A DNA stretch of 64,000 bases from CAYLRU01 sp964386565. GTDB taxonomy: Bacteria > Desulfobacterota > Desulfobacteria > Desulfobacterales > UBA5616. The stretch covers positions 186,001-250,000 of the forward strand of contig CAYLRU010000001.1 in assembly GCA_964386565.1 (NCBI GenBank). Direction: 5' to 3'. Under the pieces are notes generated by a model. It made no database searches and was not told where the DNA came from. It saw only the letters and a list, made by a program, of their open reading frames with translations. Positions 1 to 8,836 of the stretch are shown piece by piece; within the stretch, counting starts at the first letter, position 1; each line of letters begins with the position of its first letter. The position numbers and the translations under genes are program-made.

Positions 1-650
1 CTGGAGTGCCCCTGGCCAAGCTTGCCACCAAGGTAATGGTGGGAAGGACGCTGAGGGCTCTTGGTTTAACCCGGGAGGTCCAGCCCACGCACATATCGGT
101 GAAAGAAGCGGTTATGCCGTTTAACCGGTTTCCGGATGTGGACACCCTGTTGGGGCCGGAAATGAAATCCACGGGTGAGGTCATGGGAATCGACAGGGAT
201 TTCGGATCCGCATATGCAAAGGCCCAATTGGGCGCCGGGCAGACCATGCCGCTTGCCGGGACCGTGTTTATCAGCGTACAGGATCGGGACAAACAAGCGG
301 TACTGGCCGTTGCCAAACAGTTTGAAGCGCTGGGATTTTCCATTGTCGCCACCCGGGGCACCTCGGATTTCCTGAAACAAAACAGGATCGACAATAAAGT
401 CATTAAAAAAGTATCCGTGGGACGTCCTCATGTGGTGGATGCCATTAAAAATCAGGAAATCCAATTGATCGTCAATACAGGCACCGGCGGCGAAACCAAA
501 CGGGACGGGTATGATATCCGGCGGGCCGCCATAAAATACAATATTCCGTATGTCACGACAATTGCGGGCGCCATGGCGGTTGGAAAAGGAATCGAGGCGT
601 TGAAAGAAAAAAAACTCACCGTAAAAACCATTCAGGAGTACCACAGGTAA
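1..650 (+). CDS. carB: carbamoyl-phosphate synthase large subunit, C-terminal part (partial)
   Basis: CarB makes carbamoyl phosphate from bicarbonate, ATP and glutamine-derived ammonia, feeding pyrimidine and arginine synthesis in the cytoplasm. The gene runs in from outside the window; the first whole codon is at base 3. About 215 residues are visible. They begin in the end of the second ATP-grasp half (GVPLAKLATKVMVG) and continue into the MGS-like allosteric domain (MPLAGTVFISVQDRDK, then VNTGTGGETKRDGYDIRRAA), the region that binds regulators such as UMP or ornithine in known CarB proteins. The stop lies only 3 nt before purF, so the two are probably cotranscribed, joining pyrimidine/arginine and purine synthesis. 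The identification is secure; the upstream part cannot be judged. Confidence 0.95.
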   Translation, partial: GVPLAKLATKVMVGRTLRALGLTREVQPTHISVKEAVMPFNRFPDVDTLLGPEMKSTGEVMGIDRDFGSAYAKAQLGAGQTMPLAGTVFISVQDRDKQAVLAVAKQFEALGFSIVATRGTSDFLKQNRIDNKVIKKVSVGRPHVVDAIKNQEIQLIVNTGTGGETKRDGYDIRRAAIKYNIPYVTTIAGAMAVGKGIEALKEKKLTVKTIQEYHR

Positions 651-653
651 AAA

Positions 654-2063
654 ATGGATATCGAAGACAAACCCCGTGAATCTTGCGGGTTGTTCGGAAT
701 TCACCGGCATAATGATGCTGCCAATCTCTGCTATTTCGGCTTGTATGCATTGCAGCATCGGGGTCAGGAAAGCTGTGGCATCGCAGTCGCTAAAGACGGC
801 AAAATAGCCGAACACAAAGGCATGGGACTGGTGGCCGATGTGTTCGACAGGCAGCATCTGGAACTTTTAGACGGGGAAAGCGCCGTCGGCCATGTTCGAT
901 ATTCCACTACCGGCAGCTCCGTCCTCGCCAATGCCCAGCCTTTCCTGGTAAACCATCGAAAAAGATCTTACGCCGTGGCCCATAACGGTAATATCGTCAA
1001 TGCCTATGAGCTGAAACAGGAGCTTGAAGAGGCAGGGTCCATTTTTCAAACCACCATGGACAGTGAAATTTTTCTGCATCTTTTCATCAAAAACCTGGAA
1101 CAGGGATTTGAGCAGGCCCTGGTGGAATCGGTGGGGCGCTTGAAAGGTGCCTTTTCCTTCGTTATGCTGACAAACCGCGGGGAAATCGTGGGGATAAAAG
1201 ATCCCAACGGATTCCGGCCGTTGTGCCTGGGAAAACTCGATGGAAATTATGTGCTGGCATCGGAAACCTGCGCACTGGATCTGGTGGAGGCACAATTTGT
1301 TCGGGAGCTTGATCCCGGCGAAATCGTCATCATCGGTGAAGAAGGGATAAAAAGCATAAAAACGACGGATTCGGGCAAAAAGTCCTTTTGTATTTTCGAA
1401 TATATTTATTTTGCCCGTCCGGACAGCACCATTTTCGGTCGAAATGTTTACCTCACCCGAAAAGCCCATGGCAGGCGACTGGCAAAGGAAGCACCGGTAA
1501 CGGCCGATTTTGTCATGCCGTTTCCGGACTCGGGATCGTATGCCGCCATCGGTTATTCGGAAGAATCAAAAATTCCCTTTGAAATGGCCATGATTCGAAA
1601 CCATTATGTCGGCAGAACCTTTATCCAGCCCTCCCAGACCATGCGGGATTTCGGGGTGAGAATAAAATTAAACCCCGTCAGGGAACTGCTGAAAGGAAAA
1701 GATATTATCATCATTGAAGACTCCATTATCCGCGGAACAACGGTTAAAACCCGTGTAAAAGCATTGCGTGAACTGGGTGTTAACCGGGTTCATATGCGGG
1801 TCAGTGGTCCGCCCCACCGCTTTCCCTGCCATTACGGCATTGATTTTTCCACAAAAGGCGAACTCATCGCCGCCAGAATGTCCGTCGATGAACTCAAAGA
1901 CCATTTGGGACTCGACTCGTTGCATTACCTGAGCATCAATGGATTGCTGGAATCCACGGGAATTGAAAATCCCGAGGACAATCTGTGCAAAGCCTGTTTT
2001 GACGGGTGCTATCCGGTTGAATTCGATGAAGGCATATCCAAGGATTGCCTTGAGAACGGTTAG
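654..2063 (+). CDS. purF: amidophosphoribosyltransferase
   Basis: PurF performs the first step of purine synthesis, transferring glutamine-derived ammonia to PRPP to give 5-phosphoribosylamine. The 469-residue protein has a short N-terminal propeptide ending before Cys11 (ESCGLFGI), the Ntn-hydrolase nucleophile. The glutaminase domain covers about residues 11-230. The phosphoribosyltransferase domain carries the PRPP loop IIIIEDSIIRGTT at about 351-363. Cysteines 246, 392, 445 and 448 match the four ligands of the [4Fe-4S] cluster of the Bacillus-type enzyme, so this is the oxygen-sensitive cluster-bearing form with an autoprocessed propeptide. It begins 3 nt after carB with an AGGAGT element inside the end of carB. 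Length is typical for the family. Confidence 0.97.
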   Translation: MDIEDKPRESCGLFGIHRHNDAANLCYFGLYALQHRGQESCGIAVAKDGKIAEHKGMGLVADVFDRQHLELLDGESAVGHVRYSTTGSSVLANAQPFLVNHRKRSYAVAHNGNIVNAYELKQELEEAGSIFQTTMDSEIFLHLFIKNLEQGFEQALVESVGRLKGAFSFVMLTNRGEIVGIKDPNGFRPLCLGKLDGNYVLASETCALDLVEAQFVRELDPGEIVIIGEEGIKSIKTTDSGKKSFCIFEYIYFARPDSTIFGRNVYLTRKAHGRRLAKEAPVTADFVMPFPDSGSYAAIGYSEESKIPFEMAMIRNHYVGRTFIQPSQTMRDFGVRIKLNPVRELLKGKDIIIIEDSIIRGTTVKTRVKALRELGVNRVHMRVSGPPHRFPCHYGIDFSTKGELIAARMSVDELKDHLGLDSLHYLSINGLLESTGIENPEDNLCKACFDGCYPVEFDEGISKDCLENG

Positions 2064-2120
2064 GCGCCGGCCCGTTACCGACGAGACACTGGTTCATAAA
2101 TCCATCGGTTTTTAAATACC

Positions 2121-2149
2121 TTGTGTTCGAAAAAAAAAATCGCTATAGT
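2121..2149 (+). promoter_or_regulatory. candidate sigma-70-type promoter for the cyclic-nucleotide-binding protein
   Basis: TTGTGT at 2121-2126 and TATAGT at 2144-2149 are separated by 17 nt, which include an A-rich run. Transcription would start near 2156, about 35 nt before the ATG at 2192. It is a fair match to the consensus, read by eye only. Confidence 0.45.
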
Positions 2150-2191
2150 GGTGACGATTTCCGTTAACCCTAATAAGGAGTTCGCCCTGCT

Positions 2192-2710
2192 ATGAAAGAA
2201 TCAAATTATCTGAAGGAAAACATACAAAATATTCAGCGTTTGATGGATATTCCGGCGTTAAAGAATTTTGAGACCAATAATTTGAGCAAGCTTCTCAGAC
2301 TCAGCAAAATCCGGATTTATAGTGATGGCGAGTGTATAATCAAAGAGGGTGATGTCGATCCCTGGCTTTATTTTCTGCTGTCCGGAAAGATAAAAATCGT
2401 CAAGGATGGTGTTCAGATCGCCATGATCGATAAGCGGGGCGAGATATTCGGGGAAATGCGGATCATCAGTGATTTAAGCCGTTCAGCATCCATTTTTGCC
2501 TCTGGAAGAACCGTCTGCCTGGCAGTGGATACAAAAGCCGGAGATCGACTGAACAGCCAGGAGGAAATCGATAAATTTCTTTTGATGCTTTACAAGGTTT
2601 TCGCCGAATTCGTGGCCATGAGACTCCGGCTGACCAATGAGGAACTGGTCAGGACCAAGAAAGAAATTTTACGCCTGGTCCAGGATGACATGTTTTTGGA
2701 CGGTTCTTAA
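2192..2710 (+). CDS. cyclic nucleotide-binding domain protein (no DNA-binding domain)
   Basis: This 172-residue protein has a Crp-type cyclic-nucleotide-binding beta-roll at about residues 20-130 (IIKEGDVDPWLYFLLSGKIK, then GEIFGEMRIISDLSRSASIF). The GEMRIISDLSRSAS segment corresponds to the phosphate-binding cassette of the fold, although it lacks the perfect GE-(x)n-RxA consensus of cAMP binders. After the beta-roll there is only a helical tail (about 130-172) and no helix-turn-helix, so it is not a Crp/Fnr transcription factor. A stand-alone sensor or partner subunit is more likely. The start is supported by AAGGAG 8-10 nt upstream. It has its own promoter-like element and is followed by a 484-nt gap, so it appears monocistronic. 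Its ligand is unknown. Confidence 0.8.
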   Translation: MKESNYLKENIQNIQRLMDIPALKNFETNNLSKLLRLSKIRIYSDGECIIKEGDVDPWLYFLLSGKIKIVKDGVQIAMIDKRGEIFGEMRIISDLSRSASIFASGRTVCLAVDTKAGDRLNSQEEIDKFLLMLYKVFAEFVAMRLRLTNEELVRTKKEILRLVQDDMFLDGS

Positions 2711-2823
2711 GACGGGAACGCCCGGAAAACAAAAAAAAGAATCACCGGGCAAATTGGATTTTCTCCGCAACAACGCAGATCAATTGATGAAAAACTGAAA
2801 ATAAGGAAACAGTGCATTTTTAA

Positions 2824-2852
2824 TTGACACCTGACAAAACATCTGTTAATAA
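2824..2852 (+). promoter_or_regulatory. candidate promoter upstream of the DUF1329 gene
   Basis: A perfect -35 element, TTGACA (2824-2829), is followed after 17 nt by TAATAA (2847-2852). If used, it would give a 5' leader of roughly 335 nt that includes the palindrome at 3102-3115. Confidence 0.4.
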
Positions 2853-3101
2853 AACAAAAAATTTCTACTTCATATCCAAATGTGCTGAATTTTCCAGTGA
2901 CGTTAATTCCGACTCTTGCTCAATCCCCCATGACAGTGCAACCTGAATATCACGTTCCGACTGCCGCATATCGTATTTGACCGGCCTTTTTTGGTTTTGA
3001 TGCATTTAGACAACTAAACGTTTAAACAGGCGTCATCCAATTTCATGGTATAACTTCTGATATTGTGTTTTTTCTCAGGTTTTTCCGTAACATTCATTTA
3101 T

Positions 3102-3115
3102 ACCGGTATACCGGT
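3102..3115. promoter_or_regulatory. 14-nt perfect palindrome, possible operator
   Basis: ACCGGTATACCGGT reads the same on both strands and overlaps a second perfect palindrome, TATACCGGTATA (3099-3110). It lies 80-93 nt before the DUF1329 start codon. Such symmetry is typical of sites for dimeric regulators, but no cognate regulator is identifiable here. Confidence 0.4.
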
Positions 3116-3194
3116 TGAACGGCTTCACTTGGATTTCGGGAGCCTCTGGATCGATAATAATTGCTTGGATTAATTTATCAAAGGAGGTTGAAAC

Positions 3195-4415
3195 ATGGGG
3201 TTTAAAACAAGTCAAAGATTTTTGTGCCTGATGATCGGTCTTGCTGTATTAATGTTGGTTTGTGCGGTCAATGCGTTCTGTGCGGAACCCAAGCCCGGAG
3301 ATGTGATCAATGCTTCAAATGTCGAACAGTACAAAGATTATCTCCCGTATTTTATGATCGGATTTGTTAAAGACGGCCATGGGATAATCGATCCCGTCGT
3401 TATCCATGTGAAAGGGTATACGGAAAACCTGCCGCCCAAGGCCTACATGGAAGCCACGAAAAAAAACGCGGGAAAGACAAAACTAAACGAAGACGGCAGC
3501 CTTTCCGGCTATACGACGGGTTTTCCATTTCTCGATCCCCAGGAGCCCAGAAAAGCCTTGAAAATCATGTGGAACCTGTATTACCGGTGGCGGGCGGACG
3601 ACTTTTACTATCCAAGCGGGTTTGTCACGAACAGCAGACGAAGCGGAGGAAGAGTGGCAACAGGTGAAACATTGATCAACCAGGTATATTTTACCCACCG
3701 GACGACGGTGGATCCGAAGCCGAACCTGGACAATCCCAAGGGCCTTCATTTCGCCATGACGTTGAACAGCCGCACCCCGCCGAACAAGGATATGGTTACA
3801 CTGACATGGCGGTATGAAGCGCCTCTGAAGAATGATGATATGTGGACATATATTCCCACCCTGCGCAGAACCTTGCGAATGGTTTCCAGCGAACGGGGAA
3901 ACCCGGTTAGGGGCACGCCGTTTACATGGGATGATTTTTACGGATTTGACGGCAAGATTCTCATGTTTAACTATGAGTTGGTCGGTGAAAAAAAGATTCT
4001 GGGGCTTTTTAACCAGAAGACACTGGCCGTGGGAAAATACAGAAGGGGTTATCAGTCGCCGGTCATAAACGGTCCGGATGATCCGTTTGAGCTTCGGGAT
4101 GTTTATCTGGTCAATGCCATGAGCGTGGATCCGCGCTATGCCGAGTCCAAAAAAACCATATTTGTTCCCAAGGACCATTTTTATCCCATTTACACGCAAA
4201 GCTACGACAAGCAGGGCAATTTCTGGAAGGGCATGAACAACGGGTTTATGAAGGCAAAGACCGCCCAGGGGGATACGGGCATGTGGCTGACCCAGTCTTC
4301 CACCACCGATTTTAAAACAAAATACTGGACCCAGAATGTTCAGGTGGACCTGTGCCTGAATTGCGGTATTGACGAGGAACAGTTTGATCCCGCCTTGCTG
4401 GGAACAGGCTTTTAA
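3195..4415 (+). CDS. exported DUF1329 protein
   Basis: The 406-residue protein starts with a signal peptide (basic MGFKTSQRF, hydrophobic core at about 10-28, cleavage probably after NAFCA). The mature part matches the DUF1329 family: a proline-rich start, a YRWRADDFYYPSGF-type segment, TYIPTLRRTLRM and GTPFTWDDFYGFDGKI motifs, and a C-terminal beta-rich region. DUF1329 proteins resemble lipoprotein carriers of the LolB type. In other bacteria they often accompany genes for RND-like exporters or hydrophobic substrate uptake, which suggests handling of lipids or hydrophobic compounds at the outer membrane. No DUF1302 or RND partner is adjacent here, which is unusual. The start has a strong AAAGGAGG seven nt upstream, and a terminator hairpin follows the stop. 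The molecular function is unproven. Confidence 0.85.
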   Translation: MGFKTSQRFLCLMIGLAVLMLVCAVNAFCAEPKPGDVINASNVEQYKDYLPYFMIGFVKDGHGIIDPVVIHVKGYTENLPPKAYMEATKKNAGKTKLNEDGSLSGYTTGFPFLDPQEPRKALKIMWNLYYRWRADDFYYPSGFVTNSRRSGGRVATGETLINQVYFTHRTTVDPKPNLDNPKGLHFAMTLNSRTPPNKDMVTLTWRYEAPLKNDDMWTYIPTLRRTLRMVSSERGNPVRGTPFTWDDFYGFDGKILMFNYELVGEKKILGLFNQKTLAVGKYRRGYQSPVINGPDDPFELRDVYLVNAMSVDPRYAESKKTIFVPKDHFYPIYTQSYDKQGNFWKGMNNGFMKAKTAQGDTGMWLTQSSTTDFKTKYWTQNVQVDLCLNCGIDEEQFDPALLGTGF

Positions 4416-4450
4416 TTGCGGTTTTATTATGAAATTTTGCTTCAGAAAGG

Positions 4451-4487
4451 CATGGGGAGACTTTCAGACACCTGAAAGCCTCCCATG
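4451..4487 (+). terminator. hairpin after the DUF1329 gene
   Basis: CATGGGGAGACTTTCAG pairs with CTGAAAGCCTCCCATG around an ACAC loop, with one bulge, followed by ATTTAAGGTTTT. This is a convincing stem 35 nt after the DUF1329 stop. Confidence 0.75.
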
Positions 4488-4509
4488 ATTTAAGGTTTTA
4501 AGTGATAAA

Positions 4510-4538
4510 AGTGGGTTCTGCCCGGTGCAGGACCCACT
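4510..4538 (-). terminator. intrinsic terminator of the aldolase/AOR operon
   Basis: AGTGGGTTCTGC and GCAGGACCCACT form a 12-bp stem with a 5-nt loop. Read on the minus strand, the stem is followed by TTTTATCAC. It lies downstream of the class II aldolase gene and faces the preceding plus-strand terminator, so the two convergent units are insulated from each other. Confidence 0.7.
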
Positions 4539-4697
4539 TCTGCTTTATCCATCATTTCAATCTTACCTGTTTCTCACAGGAAACGGCATCTATCGTCTGT
4601 TTGATCTGATCGGTGAATTTTCGGGTACTCTCAGCGCTGCTGGTGTTTTCCAGGATACTTCCGAAAAAACAGCCGGTTGTTCTGCCGGTTTTTTCCA

Positions 4698-5870
4698 TCA
4701 TAAGATTCCCGCCGACTTCAATCGATTGATGTAATTTTTTCTGCACATGCGCTCGATATGGTATAACATGGAAAACGGCGCATTAAAATCATGTTCGTCC
4801 GCGGTGAAAACGCCATGGCCGTAGACGATGACCGCCCGATGACCGGCTAATGCCGCCGGAACGGTGTTGACGATGGCGTTTTTGCCGGTTCCGCTTTCAC
4901 CGGGGACGATGGGGATGTCTTCAATAAACCGGGGCTCGGGGCAGGAGATGTGACACCTCCCGGCAAACCGGCACCGATCCCGCTTGTCGCAGATCATCGA
5001 CATGATGACGGCGAATTTCGGATGACCGTGGAGAATGGCCCGGTATGGCGTTGTCTTGACAATCCGCATATGTGTGGGCAGTTCCGAAGATGCGGTAATC
5101 CCGGTGCAGGAAGAATGGTCCAGGGGACACCCGTCGATGCATCCTTCCAGTTCGTCCAGAAAACTGCCGGTCTGGCTGATGTACAAGGTATCGCAATATC
5201 GATAAGAGATGTTACCCATTACGGAATCCACAAGACCGAATTCGACAACCGGCTTTCCTGCCGCGCTCATCGCCTCCGTGACTGATTCTTCGGATTCAAA
5301 AGGCCCCTTTTTTAAAGATGCGGTGAGTTCCGGAAAAGGTCTTAAGAGGCTGAAAACCCGGTTAAAAGAGCGGATTCGTTCGTCTTTGAGCCTGCCATTG
5401 ACAGCGTCATCGGCAAAATCCACAAAAAATTTCACAAAACAGGAAAAAAGAACAGAGGAGAAATTGATAAACGTCTGCTCCGGACTCACCGTGCCGCTGG
5501 TGATGACGCCCTGATCTTTGATAATGACGCATTTTCTATGTTTTAATCGGTGGGTGATACGGCTTGCCGAAAATGACCGGACCACGGGAATATCATGTAA
5601 AAACAGGCGGGTCTCGTTGTCCTTGGGAAAGATGGTGTCCATGTCTTTACGCAGCAGACAATTGATGATACTCCAATAGGGTTCGGCTGGTTTGGAAAAC
5701 AGCAGGGTGTTGATATTAAGACGGCTTGCGATTTCCGACAATATCGGAATGCGGGGGTGGTTTCGATTCCAGGTGATGTCAACGTCCAATTCTCCGAATA
5801 CGGGTTCGCCGTACCGGACAAGATGCTGATCGACCAGTTTTTTTTCATACCTGTTGCTTAACCGTTCCAT
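4698..5870 (-). CDS. two-domain class II aldolase/adducin family protein
   Basis: This 390-residue protein belongs to the class II aldolase/adducin family, whose members use Zn2+ to retro-aldolise or decarboxylate sugar phosphates. The C-terminal half (about 200-390) is canonical: HGHPK (His281, His283) and YGHGVFT (His352) supply the three metal histidines. The N-terminal half (about 80-150) also resembles the family (KCVIIKDQGVITSGTVSPEQ), but Gln takes the place of the histidine in the usual NHGV motif, so it looks like an inactivated duplicate. Five cysteines at about 289-310 (CDKRDRCRFAGRCHISC) may bind an extra metal. The start codon lies inside the end of the AOR gene (13-nt overlap), so translation is probably coupled. 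The substrate is unknown; an aldehyde product for the AOR is an attractive inference. Confidence 0.75.
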   Translation of the reverse strand: MERLSNRYEKKLVDQHLVRYGEPVFGELDVDITWNRNHPRIPILSEIASRLNINTLLFSKPAEPYWSIINCLLRKDMDTIFPKDNETRLFLHDIPVVRSFSASRITHRLKHRKCVIIKDQGVITSGTVSPEQTFINFSSVLFSCFVKFFVDFADDAVNGRLKDERIRSFNRVFSLLRPFPELTASLKKGPFESEESVTEAMSAAGKPVVEFGLVDSVMGNISYRYCDTLYISQTGSFLDELEGCIDGCPLDHSSCTGITASSELPTHMRIVKTTPYRAILHGHPKFAVIMSMICDKRDRCRFAGRCHISCPEPRFIEDIPIVPGESGTGKNAIVNTVPAALAGHRAVIVYGHGVFTADEHDFNAPFSMLYHIERMCRKNYINRLKSAGIL

Positions 5871-7612
5871 TCAAGCCCAAGTCCTTTTGCCTTTTCTTCA
5901 ATGGGTCCGCCGTTTTCATCCAGGCCCCGGATCAGATAATACGTGCTGCGGGCCGTCAAAAAATCTTTCCGGGGAATGGGAGGAATAGAGATCCGGCCTG
6001 AACCTGACCCCGGCTCTTTAAAAAAACGTTCCGGAAGATCGTCGTCCTGTATTGTGAAACCGTTGGCATGGTTCAGCATTCGTTCGTGGTATATGATTTT
6101 TTCTCCGATTTTCATAAGTTCCTGTCCGGAAGACACGATGCCCGTAACAGCTTGATACGCCTTGGCATACTCTTCCAAGGTGGCCCCGAAAAAAATAAAC
6201 TTGCAGGCTGTGAGAGAATCGACAACGGCATTCACATCTTCGGCGATTTTCACGATACGGGCTTTGCCGCTGAAAGTGAATCGGTTGGTGGGGACCGGTT
6301 TTCGCAATACTTCATTGCCGATGGTATAGGCCCGCAGGTGACATCCTCCCCGGGTGGACACGGCATATCCCAGTGCCATGCCGTAAGCGCCCCTGGGGTC
6401 ATACGCCGGCAATTCCTGTTTTTTCACGGTCATGGAGGACTCCGGCCTTCCCCTGGTCTTTGCATATGCATGGGAACCGTTTTTCAGCTCTTCACCCACA
6501 CTCCGGCTCAGGGCCGTATCTTTTAACAGGTCGCAGATCCTGTCGCCGGACAGGTCGCAATCGTTGATTTCGGCATAACATGCCAGGGTGGCGCCGGCTG
6601 ATATGGTGTCCATACCCATATCGTTGCAGATGGCGTTGGCGCGGACCACTGCCGAAATGTCGTCGTTGTTCAGCAGGGCGGAAAAATGGTTCATGGTCTC
6701 GAATTCAGGCATCACTTCCCCGGTTTTTGCGATTTTTTTACAGAGAATATGACATCCCCTGCAGCCGGTTTTTTTCGGTGCATAACGGGTTTTGTAGGCA
6801 TGGGCGTTCATTTGCTTTGCCGGATTGAAATAGGTTTGGCGGAAATTGTCCGTGGGCATCATCCGCCTGCTGCACGTCAAATCAAACAATGCCGCCGTGC
6901 CGTAATGGGTGATGCCCAGTTCTCCCATGACGGCCGGGGAGGCGGCTGCCAGACGCAGGATGTCCTCCCTGGCGCTTTTAAGTCCATCAGGGTCGTAAAT
7001 CGTCGGTTTCCGATGGCCTCTGACGGTGAGGTATTTTAAATTCTTGGATGAAAAGACAAGTCCGAGACCGTTTCTTCCGGCGGCATAATGCCCGTCGAAC
7101 ATGATGTTTGCGAATCGTACCCCGTTCTCGGCTGCCGGGCCAACGGCGGCATGGGCGCCTTTTTTCTTGAGAATTTCATGGATGTCCGAGAGATATCGCC
7201 CTTTAAAATTTTTAGCATCCGTGAACACCACCTGGTTGTCGGTGATTTCAATACCGGTTAAAGAAGCCGCTCTTCCATAAATGATAATGCCGTCAAATCC
7301 GGCTTTTTTTAACTCGGTCCCGAAAACCCCGCCCACGGACGCATCACCGATGGTACCGGTCAGCGGAGACCTGGACATAACGGTCATACGCCCGGAAGTC
7401 GGGGCCGGGGTCCCCACCAGCGGACCGGTGAACAACATCAGCGGCATTTGAGGATCGTCCCAACTGCGGGTGATGTGTTCTCTTAAATAAAAACCGGCCA
7501 ATCCCTTGCCGCCGATGAATTGATGATAAAGTTCGGGATCCGGCGATTCGACCTGAGAGCTTCGGGTCGACAGATCCAGGATCAATATATTGCCGGTCCA
7601 GCCGTGCATCAT
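5858..7612 (-). CDS. aldehyde:ferredoxin oxidoreductase (tungsten type)
   Basis: The 584-residue protein is a full-length AOR, oxidising aldehydes to acids (or the reverse) with ferredoxin through a bis-pyranopterin W (or Mo) cofactor and one [4Fe-4S] cluster in the cytoplasm. The N-terminal domain (residues 3-210) has GKGLAGFYL, TGPLVGTPAPTSGR and KKAGFDGIIIYG, typical of pterin binding. The cluster cysteines are complete: C284, C287 and C291 (CRGCHILC) and C470 (SLTACKF). No clear ribosome binding site precedes the start, and there are two adjacent ATG codons, so the first residue is uncertain by one. It overlaps the class II aldolase gene downstream. The substrate cannot be told from sequence. 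Confidence 0.9.
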   Translation of the reverse strand: MMHGWTGNILILDLSTRSSQVESPDPELYHQFIGGKGLAGFYLREHITRSWDDPQMPLMLFTGPLVGTPAPTSGRMTVMSRSPLTGTIGDASVGGVFGTELKKAGFDGIIIYGRAASLTGIEITDNQVVFTDAKNFKGRYLSDIHEILKKKGAHAAVGPAAENGVRFANIMFDGHYAAGRNGLGLVFSSKNLKYLTVRGHRKPTIYDPDGLKSAREDILRLAAASPAVMGELGITHYGTAALFDLTCSRRMMPTDNFRQTYFNPAKQMNAHAYKTRYAPKKTGCRGCHILCKKIAKTGEVMPEFETMNHFSALLNNDDISAVVRANAICNDMGMDTISAGATLACYAEINDCDLSGDRICDLLKDTALSRSVGEELKNGSHAYAKTRGRPESSMTVKKQELPAYDPRGAYGMALGYAVSTRGGCHLRAYTIGNEVLRKPVPTNRFTFSGKARIVKIAEDVNAVVDSLTACKFIFFGATLEEYAKAYQAVTGIVSSGQELMKIGEKIIYHERMLNHANGFTIQDDDLPERFFKEPGSGSGRISIPPIPRKDFLTARSTYYLIRGLDENGGPIEEKAKGLGLEWNG

Positions 7613-7782
7613 GTTATGCCTGTGTGAAATATGGAAATTATTATTCTTCGACTTTTCATGGTATATAGCACATAAATCAGCGGATTTAAAATGGGCAATA
7701 ACGCCGGTTGAAAAATGGGTCGGTGAGGATCAAAGGGTGGGGGACTGAAGGGCATTGTCGCCGGATCAATGAGCCTGTATCG

Positions 7783-8442
7783 TCAAATCGTCGACAGGAT
7801 ATCCAGGGCCTTGACCGGATGATCGATTATCACGGCGGCCCCGGACGATTCAAGTTCCGTTTCCGACCGCATTCCCCATGATACACCAACGGGAAGCATT
7901 CCCGCGGCCCGGGCGGTCTCCATGTCCGTTCCCGAGTCCCCGAGAAAGGCGATTTTCGCGCAAGGGACACCTAGCGCGGCCGCGATTTTCAGAGCACCGG
8001 TCGGATCGGGCTTACGGGGGACAGAATGCCGTAAGCCCAGAACTGCGTCAAAATGCCAGTTGGATAAAAAATGATTCACACATTTTACCGTTAAATCATG
8101 CTGCTTGTTGGACAATACCGACAGCCTGACATGCCGCCGGGTCAGTTCGTCCATAAGTTTCGGAATGCCGTCGTATATCCGGGTGGCATTGGCAAAATTC
8201 CGGCCGTACGCTTCAGAATAGGCCTCAAGACATTCCGAGATGATGTTTTCCGTTCTCTGGTCCGCGGGAAGGGCCCGCGTCACCAGAAGCCTGGAGCCGT
8301 CCCCGATAAACTCGCGGTATTTTTCAATGGGGTGTGAGGGGAATCCCCTGTCTTGAAGCGCCTTGTTCACGGCATCGCCGATATCCGCCAGCGTGTCCAG
8401 CAAGGTCCCATCCAGGTCGAAAATAACGGCATCATAGGTCAT
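7783..8442 (-). CDS. gph: HAD-superfamily phosphatase, phosphoglycolate phosphatase-like
   Basis: The 219-residue protein has the HAD motifs in order: DLDGTLLDT at 8-16 (nucleophile and acid Asp), a helical cap at about 17-85, LSVLSNK near 108-114, a conserved Lys in PRKPDP near 143, and LGDSGTDMETA near 166-176. Family members dephosphorylate 2-phosphoglycolate, a product of DNA repair or glycolate metabolism. However, this subgroup has broad specificity, so the gene name is tentative. It is monocistronic, with about 170 nt to the upstream end of the AOR gene and a 394-nt gap on its other side. Confidence 0.82.
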   Translation of the reverse strand: MTYDAVIFDLDGTLLDTLADIGDAVNKALQDRGFPSHPIEKYREFIGDGSRLLVTRALPADQRTENIISECLEAYSEAYGRNFANATRIYDGIPKLMDELTRRHVRLSVLSNKQHDLTVKCVNHFLSNWHFDAVLGLRHSVPRKPDPTGALKIAAALGVPCAKIAFLGDSGTDMETARAAGMLPVGVSWGMRSETELESSGAAVIIDHPVKALDILSTI

Positions 8443-8836
8443 GATTAAAATATGTCTTTTCGGTTTTCCGTTCTTAAAACAAGTCTTAAAAAAACCATCT
8501 CATGGATTTCCCGGTCCGCTTCGGGCCCCTGTTTTTTTCACGGCAGGAGACGATCCGGTATCGGATGGTTCGAAACAGGCAGATAAAAGATATCAATAAC
8601 AGAAAAATGGTCAAGGTATTTTTCAACGGCGGTTGTGATAAAACAGGGCCATGGGGATCGGGTTTGTTTGACGTTTTTCAATTATTCAACCTGTCATAAA
8701 CGGAAAAAAATTGAAATCTCAAATTATAACGTATATGGTGGTATCTGATCCACGCTGCTTTGCGCCGACTTGTCGTTGCGCTTCTCCACCGCGCCCGTAC
8801 CGTATCATCCATAATAAGGGGAAAAAGGACAATCAA
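8443..8836. other. 394-nt region between divergent genes
   Basis: This gap separates the phosphatase gene (minus) from the FAH-family gene (plus) and should contain both promoters. The only -35-like element is TTGACG at 8668-8673, which lacks a well-spaced -10. In-frame reading upstream of the FAH start continues open to about 8711 but encodes a proline/cysteine-rich stretch without family similarity, so the later ATG was chosen. No RNA structure was recognised. Confidence 0.4.

Larger units (their letters stand above)
2711..3194. other. 484-nt intergenic region with regulatory-looking elements
   Basis: No credible gene was seen. There is a weak inverted repeat GCCCGG/CCGGGC (2720-2725 and 2745-2750) just after the preceding gene, without a T-tract. 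A promoter-like pair lies at 2824-2852, and a perfect 14-nt palindrome at 3102-3115. The rest is AT-rich. A strong ribosome binding site, AAAGGAGG, sits directly before the next gene. The length suggests a long leader or control region for the DUF1329 gene. Confidence 0.5.

Noticed and set aside
8711..8836. Longer N-terminus for the FAH-family protein
   Set aside because: The extra 42 codons are Pro/Cys-rich, lack family similarity and are not preceded by a ribosome binding site.
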